From: CAVVDY01 sp963819645
GTDB taxonomy: Bacteria; Acidobacteriota; Terriglobia; Terriglobales; Acidobacteriaceae
DNA: 64,000 bases
Direction of reading: 5' to 3'
Assembly (NCBI GenBank): GCA_963819645.1
Contig: CAWFWZ010000005.1
Location: 1 to 64,000, forward strand
In this document: positions 1-8,076 of the stretch, in pieces
How the letters are laid out: each line of letters opens with the position of its first letter
How positions within the stretch are numbered: position 1 is the first letter of the stretch
Program-made: the position numbers and the translations under genes
The notes under the pieces: generated by a model
The model's input: only the letters and a program-made list of their open reading frames with translations
Told to the model about the DNA's origin: nothing
The model's database searches: none

Positions 1-373
1 CGACCCGTTCGGGTGCCAGCAAGGCAGTCAGTTCCTCCGCGGAAAGATCCTCGAACGCGCGCCCTTGCTGGTTGAGGCCGGCTTCGAGCCGCAGGGCGAT
101 CTCGTGCAACTCGGGCGAGTCGATCCGCCAGGCCAGTTCGGCCAGCTCGAGCGGATTGAGGTCGCCGAGTCGCTGCCCCTGCCGGTCCAGCTCCATTTCC
201 ATCAGCAAGACGATCTCCTGGAGCTGGGCATGGGTCTCCGCGGAGCCGCCGAACACCAGGGATTGGTCGCTCCGGGTCAACCGATGATGGTCATCGTAGG
301 AGTCCAGGCCGAGGCCGATCAAGGCGGCTCGGATGCGGCGCGGTCGTGCGAGCGATTGCTGCGTCGTGATCAT
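1..373 (-). CDS. Hypothetical protein, planctomycete-like, C-terminus off the window edge
   Basis: An open minus-strand frame begins with ATG at 373 (MITTQQSLARPRR) and runs without a stop through position 1, so about 124 residues are visible and the 3' end is missing. It is Leu/Glu-rich and predicted helical, with repeated short LAELAWRIDSPELHE-like helices and no membrane segment or signal peptide. I recall similar short helical proteins annotated as hypothetical in Isosphaeraceae; that is memory, not a search result. The function is unknown. It lies on the same strand as the small gene at 552-761. Confidence 0.55.
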   Translation of the reverse strand, partial: MITTQQSLARPRRIRAALIGLGLDSYDDHHRLTRSDQSLVFGGSAETHAQLQEIVLLMEMELDRQGQRLGDLNPLELAELAWRIDSPELHEIALRLEAGLNQQGRAFEDLSAEELTALLAPERV

Positions 374-551
374 CTCGGAGTAGGCCTTTCGCGTGGGGAT
401 GCCGAAGGGAGAGGCATGTCGAGCAGCGGCCCATCCCGATCGCGCTGGGCGGCCATGCTCGGCACGCGATACTTATCGGTTTGCCCTCGAGCCGCGAATA
501 GCCCCGAGATCGAGAATCGCTGGCGGTCGTGACACGCGACCGTCATCGGTC

Positions 552-761
552 TTACGATCCGCCCAGGCATTCCTTCGCGACGTTGCGGGCCACGCGGTAA
601 GCCATCTTGACCGTGATGCCGCGGCCCTCGATCTGATCTTCGCCGAACAGCCGTCCCTCGCTCGGAGGAAGACCCGCCAGGGCGATGGTGAGCGGCAGCA
701 AGTCGAGGAATTGCCGATACTTCTGCTGCAAGTCGGGGGATTGGGGTGCTGGGTCGGCCAC
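552..761 (-). CDS. Small conserved hypothetical protein (69 aa)
   Basis: This 69-residue frame starts MADPAPQSPDLQQKYRQF and ends VAKECLGGS. It has a compact soluble composition and a central LLPLTIALAGLPPSEGRLF stretch. It has no signal peptide and no recognised domain. Codon use is strongly GC-biased at third positions, as expected for a real gene in this GC-rich segment. It precedes the gene at 1-373 on the same strand by about 180 bases. The function is not known; I consider it real because the protein looks ordered and the competing frames do not. Confidence 0.5.
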   Translation of the reverse strand: MADPAPQSPDLQQKYRQFLDLLPLTIALAGLPPSEGRLFGEDQIEGRGITVKMAYRVARNVAKECLGGS

Positions 762-1178
762 GGGTTGCCTCCTGGTCTGGTCTGCCTCGGCGGGGCCACC
801 GACGGCAGTCGTCCGGTAACGGCCCCGGATCCGGTCGGATGGGGGATCATTGGAAGCGGCGAACGTCGTCCGACCGCAACGCCATACATCCCTCTTACGA
901 CCTCATACGACACTAGCGCGCCAGACTCTCCGGGAGCAAGAACTTTGACCGGCTCGCAGGGACAAAAATTGCTCGACATCCGCGGTTTGCCGATCCGGGC
1001 CCGATGCTGGCCCCCAGAGCGTCAAGCCGGCCTGCTCCCAGCCAAAGCATCCGGCTGCCGCCGTAATGCCTTTGACGAAACCCAGTAAACTGATAAGATA
1101 AGGGCAGTCAAGAACAAGCTTGACAAAGTTCAGCGGTCGTGCCGCCTTGGTTGCCACGACCCACTTATCACCGCAAGA
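762..1178. other. Intergenic stretch, no gene seen
   Basis: This stretch lies between the divergent small gene at 552-761 and the helicase. All frames here give low-quality, Arg/Pro-rich translations typical of GC-rich noncoding DNA. A TTGACA hexamer occurs at about 1118-1123, but I see no good -10 partner, so I do not call a promoter. Confidence 0.4.
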
Positions 1179-2429
1179 TTGACATTTCTGGAGGATTGTT
1201 TGAATCGACGAGCCCAGGAGGAACCCGCTTCGGGATTCCATTCGATGGGTTTGAGCCCGATGATGCTCAAGTCCCTGGCGCATGCCCGTTACACCACACC
1301 CACCCCGATCCAGGCGGCCTTCATTCCGCAGGCGCTTGATGGTCTGGACGTCATCGGTCAAGCCAAGACCGGTACCGGCAAGACGGCGGCCTTTGGCATT
1401 CCGCTGATCGAGATGCTGGAGGGCCGGTCTCGCGGCCCACAGGGCATCATTCTGGCCCCCACGCGCGAGCTGACTCAGCAGATCGTTGGTGAGCTGCAAA
1501 AGCTTGCGCATGCACGTGATGTGTCAGTCTGCGGGATCTACGGCGGCGAGCCGATCGAGCGGCAGCTCAAAGCCTTGAGCCGGGGGGTCGACCTGGTCGT
1601 CGGCACGCCCGGCCGGGTACTCGACCACATCGAGCGCCGCACGCTCTACATGGGGGATATTTGCCACGTCGTTCTCGACGAGGCCGACCGGATGCTCGAC
1701 ATCGGGTTCCGTCCCGACATCGAACGCATCCTCCGCAAGGTGCCGACCCCGCACCAGACCATGCTCCTCTCCGCCACGATCAGTGCTGATGTCCGGAAGC
1801 TGGCCCAGCGGTATATGTTCGAACCGATCGAGGTCAACCTGTCTCAGGATGAGCCGTCGGTCGAGACCATCCAGCAGTATTACATCTCGGTGAATCACGA
1901 TCGCAAGGTCGAGCTCTTGATTCATCTGCTCAAACGAGACAATCCCCGCCAGTGCATCGTCTTCACTCGGACCAAGCGCGGGGCGGACCGGCTGGCCGAG
2001 CGGTTGCGTCGCGTGGTCCCCGGCGTTGCGGCGATCCACGGTGATCTGCCCCAGGCTGCCCGTGATCGCGTGATGCGCGGGTTTCGCCACGGAACCATTC
2101 CGGTTCTCGTGGCTACCGATGTCGTCGGCCGGGGCATCGATGTCGAAGGGATCAGCCACGTCATCAATTACGACGTCCCTGATGACGCCGAGAACTATGT
2201 CCACCGGATCGGCCGGACCGGCCGGATGGGTAAGGACGGCATCGCTTACTTGTTCGTCGGGCCCGACCAGGGCGAGCCGTTGACGATCATCGAGAATCTG
2301 ATCAACAAGGTCATTCCCGCCTTGCGAATCGAGGGTTTCGAGGTATCCAAGGCCAGGGCTGGCGCACCGGCCGCCCGCGAGCTCTTCAACACGGCGGTCA
2401 CTCGCTCGCACGCGTTTGCGGTTCGCTGA
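1179..2429 (+). CDS. DEAD-box ATP-dependent RNA helicase
   Basis: This is a two-domain RNA helicase that unwinds RNA duplexes using ATP, cytoplasmic, with RhlE/DeaD-like architecture. All core motifs are visible: the Q-motif region TPTPIQ, Walker A AKTGTGKT, PTRELTQQ, TPGR, DEAD variant VLDEADRM, SAT, then helicase C with VFTRTKRGAD, ATDVVGRGID and HRIGRTGR. The open frame begins at TTG 1179, but a GGAGG at 1190-1194 favours TTG 1200 (MNRRAQEEP). Length is about 410 residues with only a short C-terminal tail, so it lacks the long RNA-binding extension of DeaD/CsdA. Its 3' end overlaps the convergent BatD-like gene by about 32 bases. It is intact although the neighbouring genes are frame-broken. 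Confidence 0.93.
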   Translation: MTFLEDCLNRRAQEEPASGFHSMGLSPMMLKSLAHARYTTPTPIQAAFIPQALDGLDVIGQAKTGTGKTAAFGIPLIEMLEGRSRGPQGIILAPTRELTQQIVGELQKLAHARDVSVCGIYGGEPIERQLKALSRGVDLVVGTPGRVLDHIERRTLYMGDICHVVLDEADRMLDIGFRPDIERILRKVPTPHQTMLLSATISADVRKLAQRYMFEPIEVNLSQDEPSVETIQQYYISVNHDRKVELLIHLLKRDNPRQCIVFTRTKRGADRLAERLRRVVPGVAAIHGDLPQAARDRVMRGFRHGTIPVLVATDVVGRGIDVEGISHVINYDVPDDAENYVHRIGRTGRMGKDGIAYLFVGPDQGEPLTIIENLINKVIPALRIEGFEVSKARAGAPAARELFNTAVTRSHAFAVR

Positions 2430-3799
2430 TCGGGGTCTCCGGCGTCCTGGAAACCGAGGCTCGCCCGAGGGCCCTGAAGAGCTCTCGGGCGTTCGCGACC
2501 AGTTGCTTCCGCGTCCTGGCCCGTCTGCCGTTGCGAGAACAAGCACCCATCGCATCGGGCAACAAGTGCGGCGGCCTGGCTTCCCAGGTCGTCCGATCGG
2601 GTGAGCTCGTGGACAACCGACCGAGCCTCAGAGGGTGTCAGAGCACCCGGCGGACGGCCGATCCCGAGCCGGGCGTAGGCGATCAGACCAGCAATGATCC
2701 TCCGGGCCACTTCCCCTTCACATCTTTCCGATGCGCCTGCCTCGCCAGTAGTATTGCTCAGCTCACGGACCATTCGCCGGGCGATCCGCTGCGCCTGCCG
2801 AAGGCTGGTTTGCCGTGCCAGGCGTCGCCGTCGTCGAATGACGACCGCAAGTCCCAGGAACGCGCAGAGAATCAGAACGAGCGCCGTACTCGCCCAGGCG
2901 ATCCGACGGTTTCGATCGCCATCCGGGGCAGTGTAGTTGATGGTCCTGGGGTCGAACGCCGGAACAGCGGCGGCCTTGATCGGCACGCCCTGGGTCACCT
3001 TGGTGATGTACCGCATGGATCGCGGATCAAACGCCGCGATCGCCACCGGCGGTACAACTCCGCTGCCTGCCCGGGTGGGCCGGATGCGATAAACGAACGT
3101 CACCGACGGCGGTTCACTCGTTCGCTCATCGGGCAAGGGCTCGACTCGAAGGGCCAGCGGAATTGGATCGAACCGGCTGAGATCAGGACGTGAGGTCGTT
3201 CCCCAGGCGGCCGGGCCGGTGAGCCCAATCCGATGGCCGAATGAACTCTTGACCGACGCGAATCGTGGTGGGCATCACGCTCGCCTGAACCGAGAACTCG
3301 CCCACCCCTCCAGGAACTCGAGCAGGCCGTCCCTCGAAGGGAACAGGCTCGACCGTGAGGCACAACGGCCCGCTCCGGCCAGATCGGCCGTCAATGCGGG
3401 CCAGGATCGGCGGGAATCTCGAGCGGGCCCGACCGGCGGGGCACGATTCTCAGCCGGGTGCTATACAGGTTGTCGCCCCGATTCCACCGAGCCAATTCCT
3501 GTCGCACTCACCGGCTTGAACGAAGTTCCGGCTGTCCAGATCTCGGCATGGCTCAAGCGGGGAAGCTCGATCCTGGGCCGCTGGTCGCGGCCGAGCACCA
3601 GGGCGGCCATTTCGACGCCCTGACCCTTGTAGTAAGGCCCCGGGCCGGCCTCGAGGCGGACCCGCAACGCGTCTGGAGGACGGGCAGGCGTGGGTTCGAT
3701 CCGCATGCAGAGTAGCAAGACCAGCAACATGATCGATAATGCAGGGAAATTCGCCGGAGCGATGCGTCCGGCCGGGAGCCCACACGCAGGGGGCCGCAT
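2398..3799 (-). pseudogene. BatD-like protein, frame-broken at several points
   Basis: Several minus-strand frame segments join into one BatD-type protein. From ATG 3799 there is a signal-peptide-like start (MLLVLLLCMRIEP), then a YYKGQGVEM region. From about 3465 and 3400 it continues in shifted frames with NLYSTRLRIVP and SGPLCLTVEPVP. From about 3240 comes RIGLTGPAAWG, then FVYRIRPTRAG and FDPRSMRYITKVTQGVPI. Next is a membrane helix (ALVLILCAFLGLAVVI) followed by an Arg-rich cytoplasmic tail. The final stretch RKQLVANARELFRAL lies in yet another frame and stops at 2398. At least four shifts are needed. BatD proteins are membrane-anchored partners of MoxR/Bat vWA proteins with an unclear molecular role. 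The gene follows the BatC-like gene by 4 bases. It could be a true pseudogene or assembly indels. Confidence 0.6.
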
Positions 3800-3803
3800 G
3801 GCC

Positions 3804-4540
3804 TCACCAATCCTTGCGGCCGTCCCCGGAGGATTCGGATGGCGAATCCTCGGGGAGCCGCCGGCGCTGGGCGTCGCGGATCTGGTCGAGAGCGTTGTCC
3901 AGGCGGTCGTCCGGTGATTCGCCCGCGGACCCAGGGGGCAAATTACTGGCTCGTCCGCCGCCCCGGCTCGCCGGCGGCCTTTCGCCGGCCGGTTGTCCGC
4001 TTCACCCTGCGAGTTCGAGCCAGCAGGTTGCGGATTGGTCCCGGCTGAATCGTCGGGCGTCGGGTCGCTCCCCGCCGTCGCCTCGCTTGCGTGCACCGGG
4101 CGGACGATTCCGCTTCTTGGAAGGATACTGATCACGGTCGCTCTCGCCCTGCGGTGCGATGGAGGGCGGAGCTTGCTCCGGCGCGAACTGGCGGTTGATT
4201 GCCGCGTCCTGCCGGACCGCGTCAAGGCCCGCGCCAACCGCGGTCGAGGCCAGGCAGTTGTCATAGTGCTCGACCGCGCCGGCGGCATCGACCAGCACCA
4301 GCGCCGTGTTGCCCAGAGTATAGTCGATCTTCGTGCGAGGCGGCTCTGCTCGGTCACGGGCCTCTCATCGCGCTGGCGGGCCGCTTCGTAACGCTGGAGC
4401 TGAACAAGGTGCGCGGCGGCGTCGTAGCGGGGAATCGGCTGGCCCGGCACCCGCTCGATCGCCGATTCGAACGTCGACAGCGCTACCGTGAAGTGCCCGG
4501 CAAGGTAAGCCGATTCACCCCGGGCCACCAGCGCGCGGCG
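3804..4540 (-). pseudogene. BatC-like TPR protein, 5'-truncated and frame-broken
   Basis: Coming from the junction near 4540, the frame reads ALVARGESAYLAGHF and then FESAIERVPGQPIPRYDAA, a TPR-like helix pair. After a shift near 4335 it continues DYTLGNTALVL with EHYDNCLAST. A further shift restores a planctomycete BatC-style tail, DDRLDNALDQIRDAQRRR, ending at TGA 3804-3806. The middle is Pro/Arg-rich low complexity. The N-terminus is absent because the contig changes character at 4530-4545. BatC proteins are TPR proteins encoded between BatA/B and BatD, which matches the order here. Family assignment is by recognition of the TPR and tail patterns and is inference. Confidence 0.5.
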
Positions 4541-4980
4541 ATGCGTCCAATGGGATCACCCGCGAGCAGCCGCCGCAGCACGTCGAAGCAGATGTGCCAG
4601 CCCGCTGCGCCCCACGCGATGAAGCGGCGATCGATCTTATGCCACAATGTCAGACGCGTGCCGTCGGCTGTAGGTTCGAGCTCCCACCGCATATCGCCGA
4701 ACTCAAGCACCTCGGGAGCATCGGCGCGCGTCACCGTTGTTTCGGTAACCTGTGCCGTTCCCGTCCAGGTCAGATGCACCGTGCTTGCAACCGTGTCGAG
4801 TCTCCCATCGGCGTCGAAGGGAGCCCATTCGCGCAGCTGCGCCGGGTCGATCAGCGCCTGCCAGACTTTTTCGGGGGAGTGGCGCAGCTCTCGGATGAGA
4901 ATGAGCGTCCACTTCTCTCCTTGCTTGCGCACCTGCGCTCCACTGGCAGGACCCGGCGTGTATTGCGCGCGTTCGATCAT
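4483..4980 (-). CDS. SRPBCC/AHSA1-family protein, 3' end replaced at the junction
   Basis: This is an activator-of-Hsp90-ATPase-like (SRPBCC) protein, a START-fold hydrophobic-ligand binder whose substrate is unknown. It shows the family pattern: LILIRELRHSPEKVWQALID near the N-terminus, LREWAPFDADGRL, VLEFGDMRWELEP and TRLTLWHKID. Family-like sequence stops at GDPIGRIAA (about 4540). The last 15 or so residues of the open frame belong to the foreign segment, so roughly 20 native C-terminal residues are missing. An AAGGAG ribosome site lies just upstream of ATG 4980. It follows the VOC gene by 58 bases in an ArsR-VOC-SRPBCC operon, a common arrangement. Confidence 0.85.
   Translation of the reverse strand: MIERAQYTPGPASGAQVRKQGEKWTLILIRELRHSPEKVWQALIDPAQLREWAPFDADGRLDTVASTVHLTWTGTAQVTETTVTRADAPEVLEFGDMRWELEPTADGTRLTLWHKIDRRFIAWGAAGWHICFDVLRRLLAGDPIGRIAARWWPGVNRLTLPGTSR
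4530..4545. other. Junction between two unrelated genome segments
   Basis: On the minus strand the SRPBCC gene coming from 4980 reads normally up to GDPIGRIAA and then runs into WWPGVNRL, which is not SRPBCC sequence. The BatC-like TPR frame begins at exactly the same place with ALVARGE and has no upstream part. Both genes are therefore cut at the same position. Base composition, gene style and apparent taxonomic flavour also change here. I infer a chimeric join (assembly or cloning artefact) or, less likely, a recombination junction. Confidence 0.75.
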
Positions 4981-5038
4981 GTACCTTCTCCTTGCAGCAA
5001 CCCTAATCTGGCGATATGCGCGGCGATGCAGTTGGACG

Positions 5039-5437
5039 TCAGCCCTGCCACTGCATCAGCTGCGTGAGTTGAATGAGATTACCGCAGGTGTCGTTCAGCG
5101 TGGCAATCTTCGATGCCGTCACGTCTTTGGGCGGCACGGTGAATTCGGCGCCGCGCGCCTTCATGCGCTCGTAGTCGGCCTGAAGGTCATCGGTGAAGAA
5201 CATCGCCGCGGGCTGGGATTGTTGAAACATAGCCTGCTGATAGGCTTTGGCCGCGGGATTGTTGTTGAGCGCCAGTTGCAACTCAGTTCCATTGGGTTCC
5301 TCGGGCGAGGCCACCGTGAGCCAGCGATACGGTCCGTTGCTGAAGTCGGTCTTCTTCACAAAGCCCAGGACGTCGGTATAAAAGCGCAGAGCTTTCTCCT
5401 GGTCGTCCACGTACAAGGTGATCAGTTTGATCTTCAT
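5039..5437 (-). CDS. VOC-family (glyoxalase/bleomycin-resistance-like) protein
   Basis: A 132-residue vicinal-oxygen-chelate protein, probably a dimeric metal-binding enzyme or binding protein of unknown substrate. It starts MKIKLITLYVDDQEKALRFY, continues with VLGFVKKTDF and GPYRWLTVASPE, and carries the second repeat ending NDTCGNLIQLTQ. Length is normal for a single VOC subunit with two babbab modules. AAAGGAG sits 9 bases before ATG 5437. It lies between the ArsR regulator and the SRPBCC gene and is likely co-transcribed with them. Confidence 0.9.
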   Translation of the reverse strand: MKIKLITLYVDDQEKALRFYTDVLGFVKKTDFSNGPYRWLTVASPEEPNGTELQLALNNNPAAKAYQQAMFQQSQPAAMFFTDDLQADYERMKARGAEFTVPPKDVTASKIATLNDTCGNLIQLTQLMQWQG

Positions 5438-5449
5438 TTCGAAACTCCT

Positions 5450-5818
5450 TTAGTGTCTTCGCGGTTTGGGCCGCGTCGGCTTCTTGGTTTTTTTGTTTGT
5501 GGTTTGTGTTGCCTGATCCATGCGGTCGAGGTGCCGTTCGAGAGCGTCGATGTGAGCGCTCCAGAACCGGCGGAACTGGGCCAGCCAGGTATCCAACTCC
5601 TGAAACGGCCCCGGTTTCAGCCGGTACAGACGGCGCTGTGCGTCTACGGTGGATTCGACGAAACCTGCATCACGTAACACCCGCAGGTGCTTTGACACCA
5701 TCGGCTGCGACATGCGAAGCCGCTGCTCGATCTCTCCCACCGACTGTTCGGACGAGACCAGCAGGCCGAGGATCGCCCGGCGATTCGGCTCGGCAATGAT
5801 CTCGAATACCGATTCCAT
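5450..5818 (-). CDS. ArsR-family winged-helix transcriptional regulator
   Basis: A 122-residue ArsR/SmtB-type repressor. The winged-helix DNA-binding domain occupies the first 75 residues: EPNRRAILGLLV, SVGEIEQRLRMSQPMVSKHL and VLRDAGFVE. It lacks the Cys metal site of ArsR/SmtB proper and belongs to the subgroup linked to SRPBCC genes. The tail is Lys/Pro-rich (TKKPTRPKPRRH). It is first in the operon with VOC and SRPBCC genes and probably represses it. The promoter hexamers sit so close to ATG 5818 that the transcript would be nearly leaderless. Confidence 0.92.
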   Translation of the reverse strand: MESVFEIIAEPNRRAILGLLVSSEQSVGEIEQRLRMSQPMVSKHLRVLRDAGFVESTVDAQRRLYRLKPGPFQELDTWLAQFRRFWSAHIDALERHLDRMDQATQTTNKKTKKPTRPKPRRH

Positions 5819-5825
5819 GCGTTTA

Positions 5826-5855
5826 TATATACCGAAATAGGCATATACGTGTCAA
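5826..5855 (-). promoter_or_regulatory. Sigma-70-type promoter of the ArsR operon, probable operator
   Basis: On the minus strand a consensus TTGACA (5855-5850) is followed by an 18-base spacer and TATATA (5831-5826). The ATG of the regulator is at 5818, so transcription would start at or within one or two bases of the start codon, and no Shine-Dalgarno is visible. An imperfect dyad, TATAcgTGTC-aa-GACAtATA at 5844-5863, overlaps the -35 box and is a natural candidate for the ArsR operator. Promoter function is inferred from the hexamers only. Confidence 0.6.
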
Positions 5856-5993
5856 GACATATAAAACGAAGGGCGGGAGGCATCCCGAACGAGGAGACAT
5901 TCCGGAGCTGAAGCTTAGATAGGTAAGGGGCTTCCCATAATGAGCCCTAGGTGCCCAGGTCTCGAACAGGGCGAAAACTGGGGCCGGACAACT

Positions 5994-7226
5994 TCACTGC
6001 AACTTAGGGATGGAGGCGCTGACCGCATAGACGACGCCGAATCCGGATCCGCCCGAGTTCGTGGTGCCGTACAAATCGCCTGCCGGGCCGAACACAACCG
6101 GGCTATCGGGGAATCGTCCGTTTGCAGCATCGGGAAAGTCGTACAATACGCTTTCTGACCACTGCCCATTGCCTGCTGGGGTGAGCTTAAACACCGTGCC
6201 GCAGCCGCTTCCGCAAGTGAAGTTGCCGCCGAAGCTAGTTGTGCCATATAGATTTCCTGCCCTGTCGAAAATCATGCCCGCCTCGGGGTTACCACCGTCG
6301 TCATTGCCCGAAAAGGAATACAGGAGTGTTATCGGCCACTCCCCGACGCCGGTCGGCGTCAACTTGAACACCGTGCCGCAGCCAAATCCACCGCATGGGG
6401 AGCCACCCCCGAAGGTTGTGCCGTAAACATTGCCTTGCGCGTCGAGAACTAGAGCACCGTCTGGATACGCGCCATCGCTGCCGGCTTTGAATTGATGCAG
6501 TATGGTTTCAACCCACCCGTTGGAAGTGTGAGTCAATTTGAAGACGAAGCCCACTTTGTATTCGCCGCCACTTTGGGTCGTGCCGTACAGATTACCGGCA
6601 GTATCCAAAGTCACTCCGGCGGTTGGGTCACCGCCGTCGTCGACCCCGGTAAAGCGGTGTAGCACGGTTTCTGTCCATGTGCCATCACCGTTAGGCGTTA
6701 GCTCCCAAACAACGCCTGCCTCGCACGTTCCGTACATGTTTCCCGCCGCGTCGAAGACTGGCTGCGAAAGTGGTCTGCCCTCGTCCTCTGAAAACTGGTA
6801 CAGAATTTTCTCCGTGTACTTCCCACCCGATGCGGGGGACAGTTCGAAGACGGTGCCGAAGCCAACGTGTAAGCCGAAGCCGCCGAAGAACGTTGTGCCG
6901 TACAGATTGCCGGCAGCATCGATCGCGAGTCCGGCTTGCGGATTATTCGGGGCGTAAGGGTGGAAAGTAAACAGCACCGACTCTGTCCAGGTGCCATCCT
7001 GTCCTGGTGTGAGTTTGAAGACAGTTCCGTAGCCGTACTGCCCGCCCTGCGCAGTTACGCCATACAGATTTCCGGCAGCATCGAAGACGACATTGCCAAT
7101 GGGGAGATTTCCATCGTAGCCATCGAAGCTGTGGAGCACGCGCTCCTGAGCGGTTGCGGGGAAGGGCGACAAAATTGTCAGCAGGGCAAATATCAGAGGC
7201 ACAATCACGAGCCGGCCAGGGTTCAT
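5994..7226 (-). CDS. Secreted seven-unit TIGR03803 (Gloeo_Verruco) repeat protein
   Basis: A 410-residue exported protein. An N-terminal signal peptide (VIVPLIFALLTILSPFPATA) precedes seven copies of a repeat of about 50 residues with the core DAAGNLYGTT then GTVFKLTP. Seven units suggest a beta-propeller-like fold. Such proteins are abundant in Acidobacteriota, Verrucomicrobiota and Gloeobacter and have no established function. Units five and six carry an extra paired-Cys loop (FGCGTVFKL, GSGCGTVFKL). AAGGAG lies upstream of ATG 7226. It appears monocistronic. Confidence 0.9.
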   Translation of the reverse strand: MNPGRLVIVPLIFALLTILSPFPATAQERVLHSFDGYDGNLPIGNVVFDAAGNLYGVTAQGGQYGYGTVFKLTPGQDGTWTESVLFTFHPYAPNNPQAGLAIDAAGNLYGTTFFGGFGLHVGFGTVFELSPASGGKYTEKILYQFSEDEGRPLSQPVFDAAGNMYGTCEAGVVWELTPNGDGTWTETVLHRFTGVDDGGDPTAGVTLDTAGNLYGTTQSGGEYKVGFVFKLTHTSNGWVETILHQFKAGSDGAYPDGALVLDAQGNVYGTTFGGGSPCGGFGCGTVFKLTPTGVGEWPITLLYSFSGNDDGGNPEAGMIFDRAGNLYGTTSFGGNFTCGSGCGTVFKLTPAGNGQWSESVLYDFPDAANGRFPDSPVVFGPAGDLYGTTNSGGSGFGVVYAVSASIPKLQ

Positions 7227-7606
7227 ACATCTTCTCCTTGCGAGAAATAGTGGCCTCAGGTCCCGAGCTCAGCAGAGCAGCGGGTTAGAAGCGCGGAATT
7301 GTGGTTTGGTTGCTCGTTGCGAATGCGAAAGTAGCGAGCTGTGTATACTCCGCAGGGATGGAGCACTGGCGCGCATATATGATCGCCGCAGGCACCTATT
7401 TCTGCACGGCGGCCGGTGGGAGATCACAAGCGGAATAGCGCAACGACCGGGCGTCCCTGTGGTTGAGAATGTGGCGAACATCCGGCGGACAGCAGAATCA
7501 TGCGCAATCCAAACAACATCGTTAGCCATAAATTGCGTTTTCTGTGACTAACATCACGGAATTGTCGCCCCCGCCCACCCTACACTGAATTTGCTATAGA
7601 CCAACG
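7227..7606. other. Intergenic stretch, no gene seen
   Basis: This stretch lies between two divergent genes. Frames on both strands give Cys/Arg/Ser-rich translations without recognisable domains, so I call no gene. Promoters for both flanking genes must lie here, but no convincing hexamer pair stands out. Confidence 0.35.
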
Positions 7607-7924
7607 ATGGGCAGCACGAAGTCCGCATCGTTGCCGGACTTGGTTGATTTGTTTCGTCTCGACTACATATCTTGCGCGCTTACCCTGCTCTCGACCTATC
7701 TGGTGGGCAGACACAAATGGCAGGGCTGGATTATCGCCGGCGCCAATAGCGCCATCATCTGCGTCATCGGAGTGCGAACCTCGCAATTCGGCTTCGTTCC
7801 CGCCAATCTGTTTTGCCTGGGGATGTACGGCTACAACGTTCTGCACTGGCGTGGAGGCGTCGCTTCCCCTCAACCCACCCTGGGCGAACGCGCGGCACCG
7901 CAGCCGCATCGTGGCGAAAGCTAA
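7607..7924 (+). CDS. Small PnuC-like integral membrane protein
   Basis: A 105-residue protein with three hydrophobic helices: LDYISCALTLLSTYLVG, WIIAGANSAIICVIGV and FVPANLFCLGMYGYNVL. The WQGWIIAGANS pattern and the final helix with YNVLHW resemble part of the PnuC nicotinamide-riboside transporter fold. The protein is about half the usual PnuC length, so transport function is uncertain. The C-terminal 20 residues are Pro/His/Arg-rich and probably cytoplasmic. The closest repeat element starts about 60 bases past its stop. Confidence 0.6.
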   Translation: MGSTKSASLPDLVDLFRLDYISCALTLLSTYLVGRHKWQGWIIAGANSAIICVIGVRTSQFGFVPANLFCLGMYGYNVLHWRGGVASPQPTLGERAAPQPHRGES

Positions 7925-7985
7925 CTTCGCGCGCACCACTCATTCCTGTGTTTGCAATGAATGAGGGATTGCGTTGACCTCAGCC

Positions 7986-8073
7986 GAGCTCGAAGAGCGA
8001 AACAATCTGTAGCCCAGGACGGGAGTCCTGGGTACATGTCCCCATCTGATGTCGAGCCCCTTCAGGGGCGGCA
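7986..8073. repeat. Interspersed repeat, family B, copy 1
   Basis: This block resembles 12956-13044 closely. Both share GCTCGAAGAGCGAAACAATCT, then a stem AGCCCAGGAC...GTCCTGGGT, a variable spacer, and GAGCCCCTTCAGGGGCGGCA. The two GC-rich hairpins are typical of the small palindromic repeats of Acidobacteriota. This copy abuts the 3' end of the reductase gene and may serve as its transcription terminator region. Confidence 0.7.
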
Positions 8074-8076
8074 CTC

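Noticed and set aside
1100..1178. TTGACA upstream of the helicase as a promoter
   Set aside because: No acceptable -10 box at 16-18 bases; this hexamer occurs by chance at this frequency.
1524..2555. Long minus-strand frame (343 codons) antisense to the helicase
   Set aside because: It is the mirror of the conserved helicase codons and its translation is Asp/Arg/Gly-rich without any domain; only its first few codons touch the BatD-like tail.
4199..5677. Plus-strand frame of 492 codons across the ArsR operon
   Set aside because: It is antisense to three recognisable genes and crosses the contig junction; the translation has no protein-like pattern.
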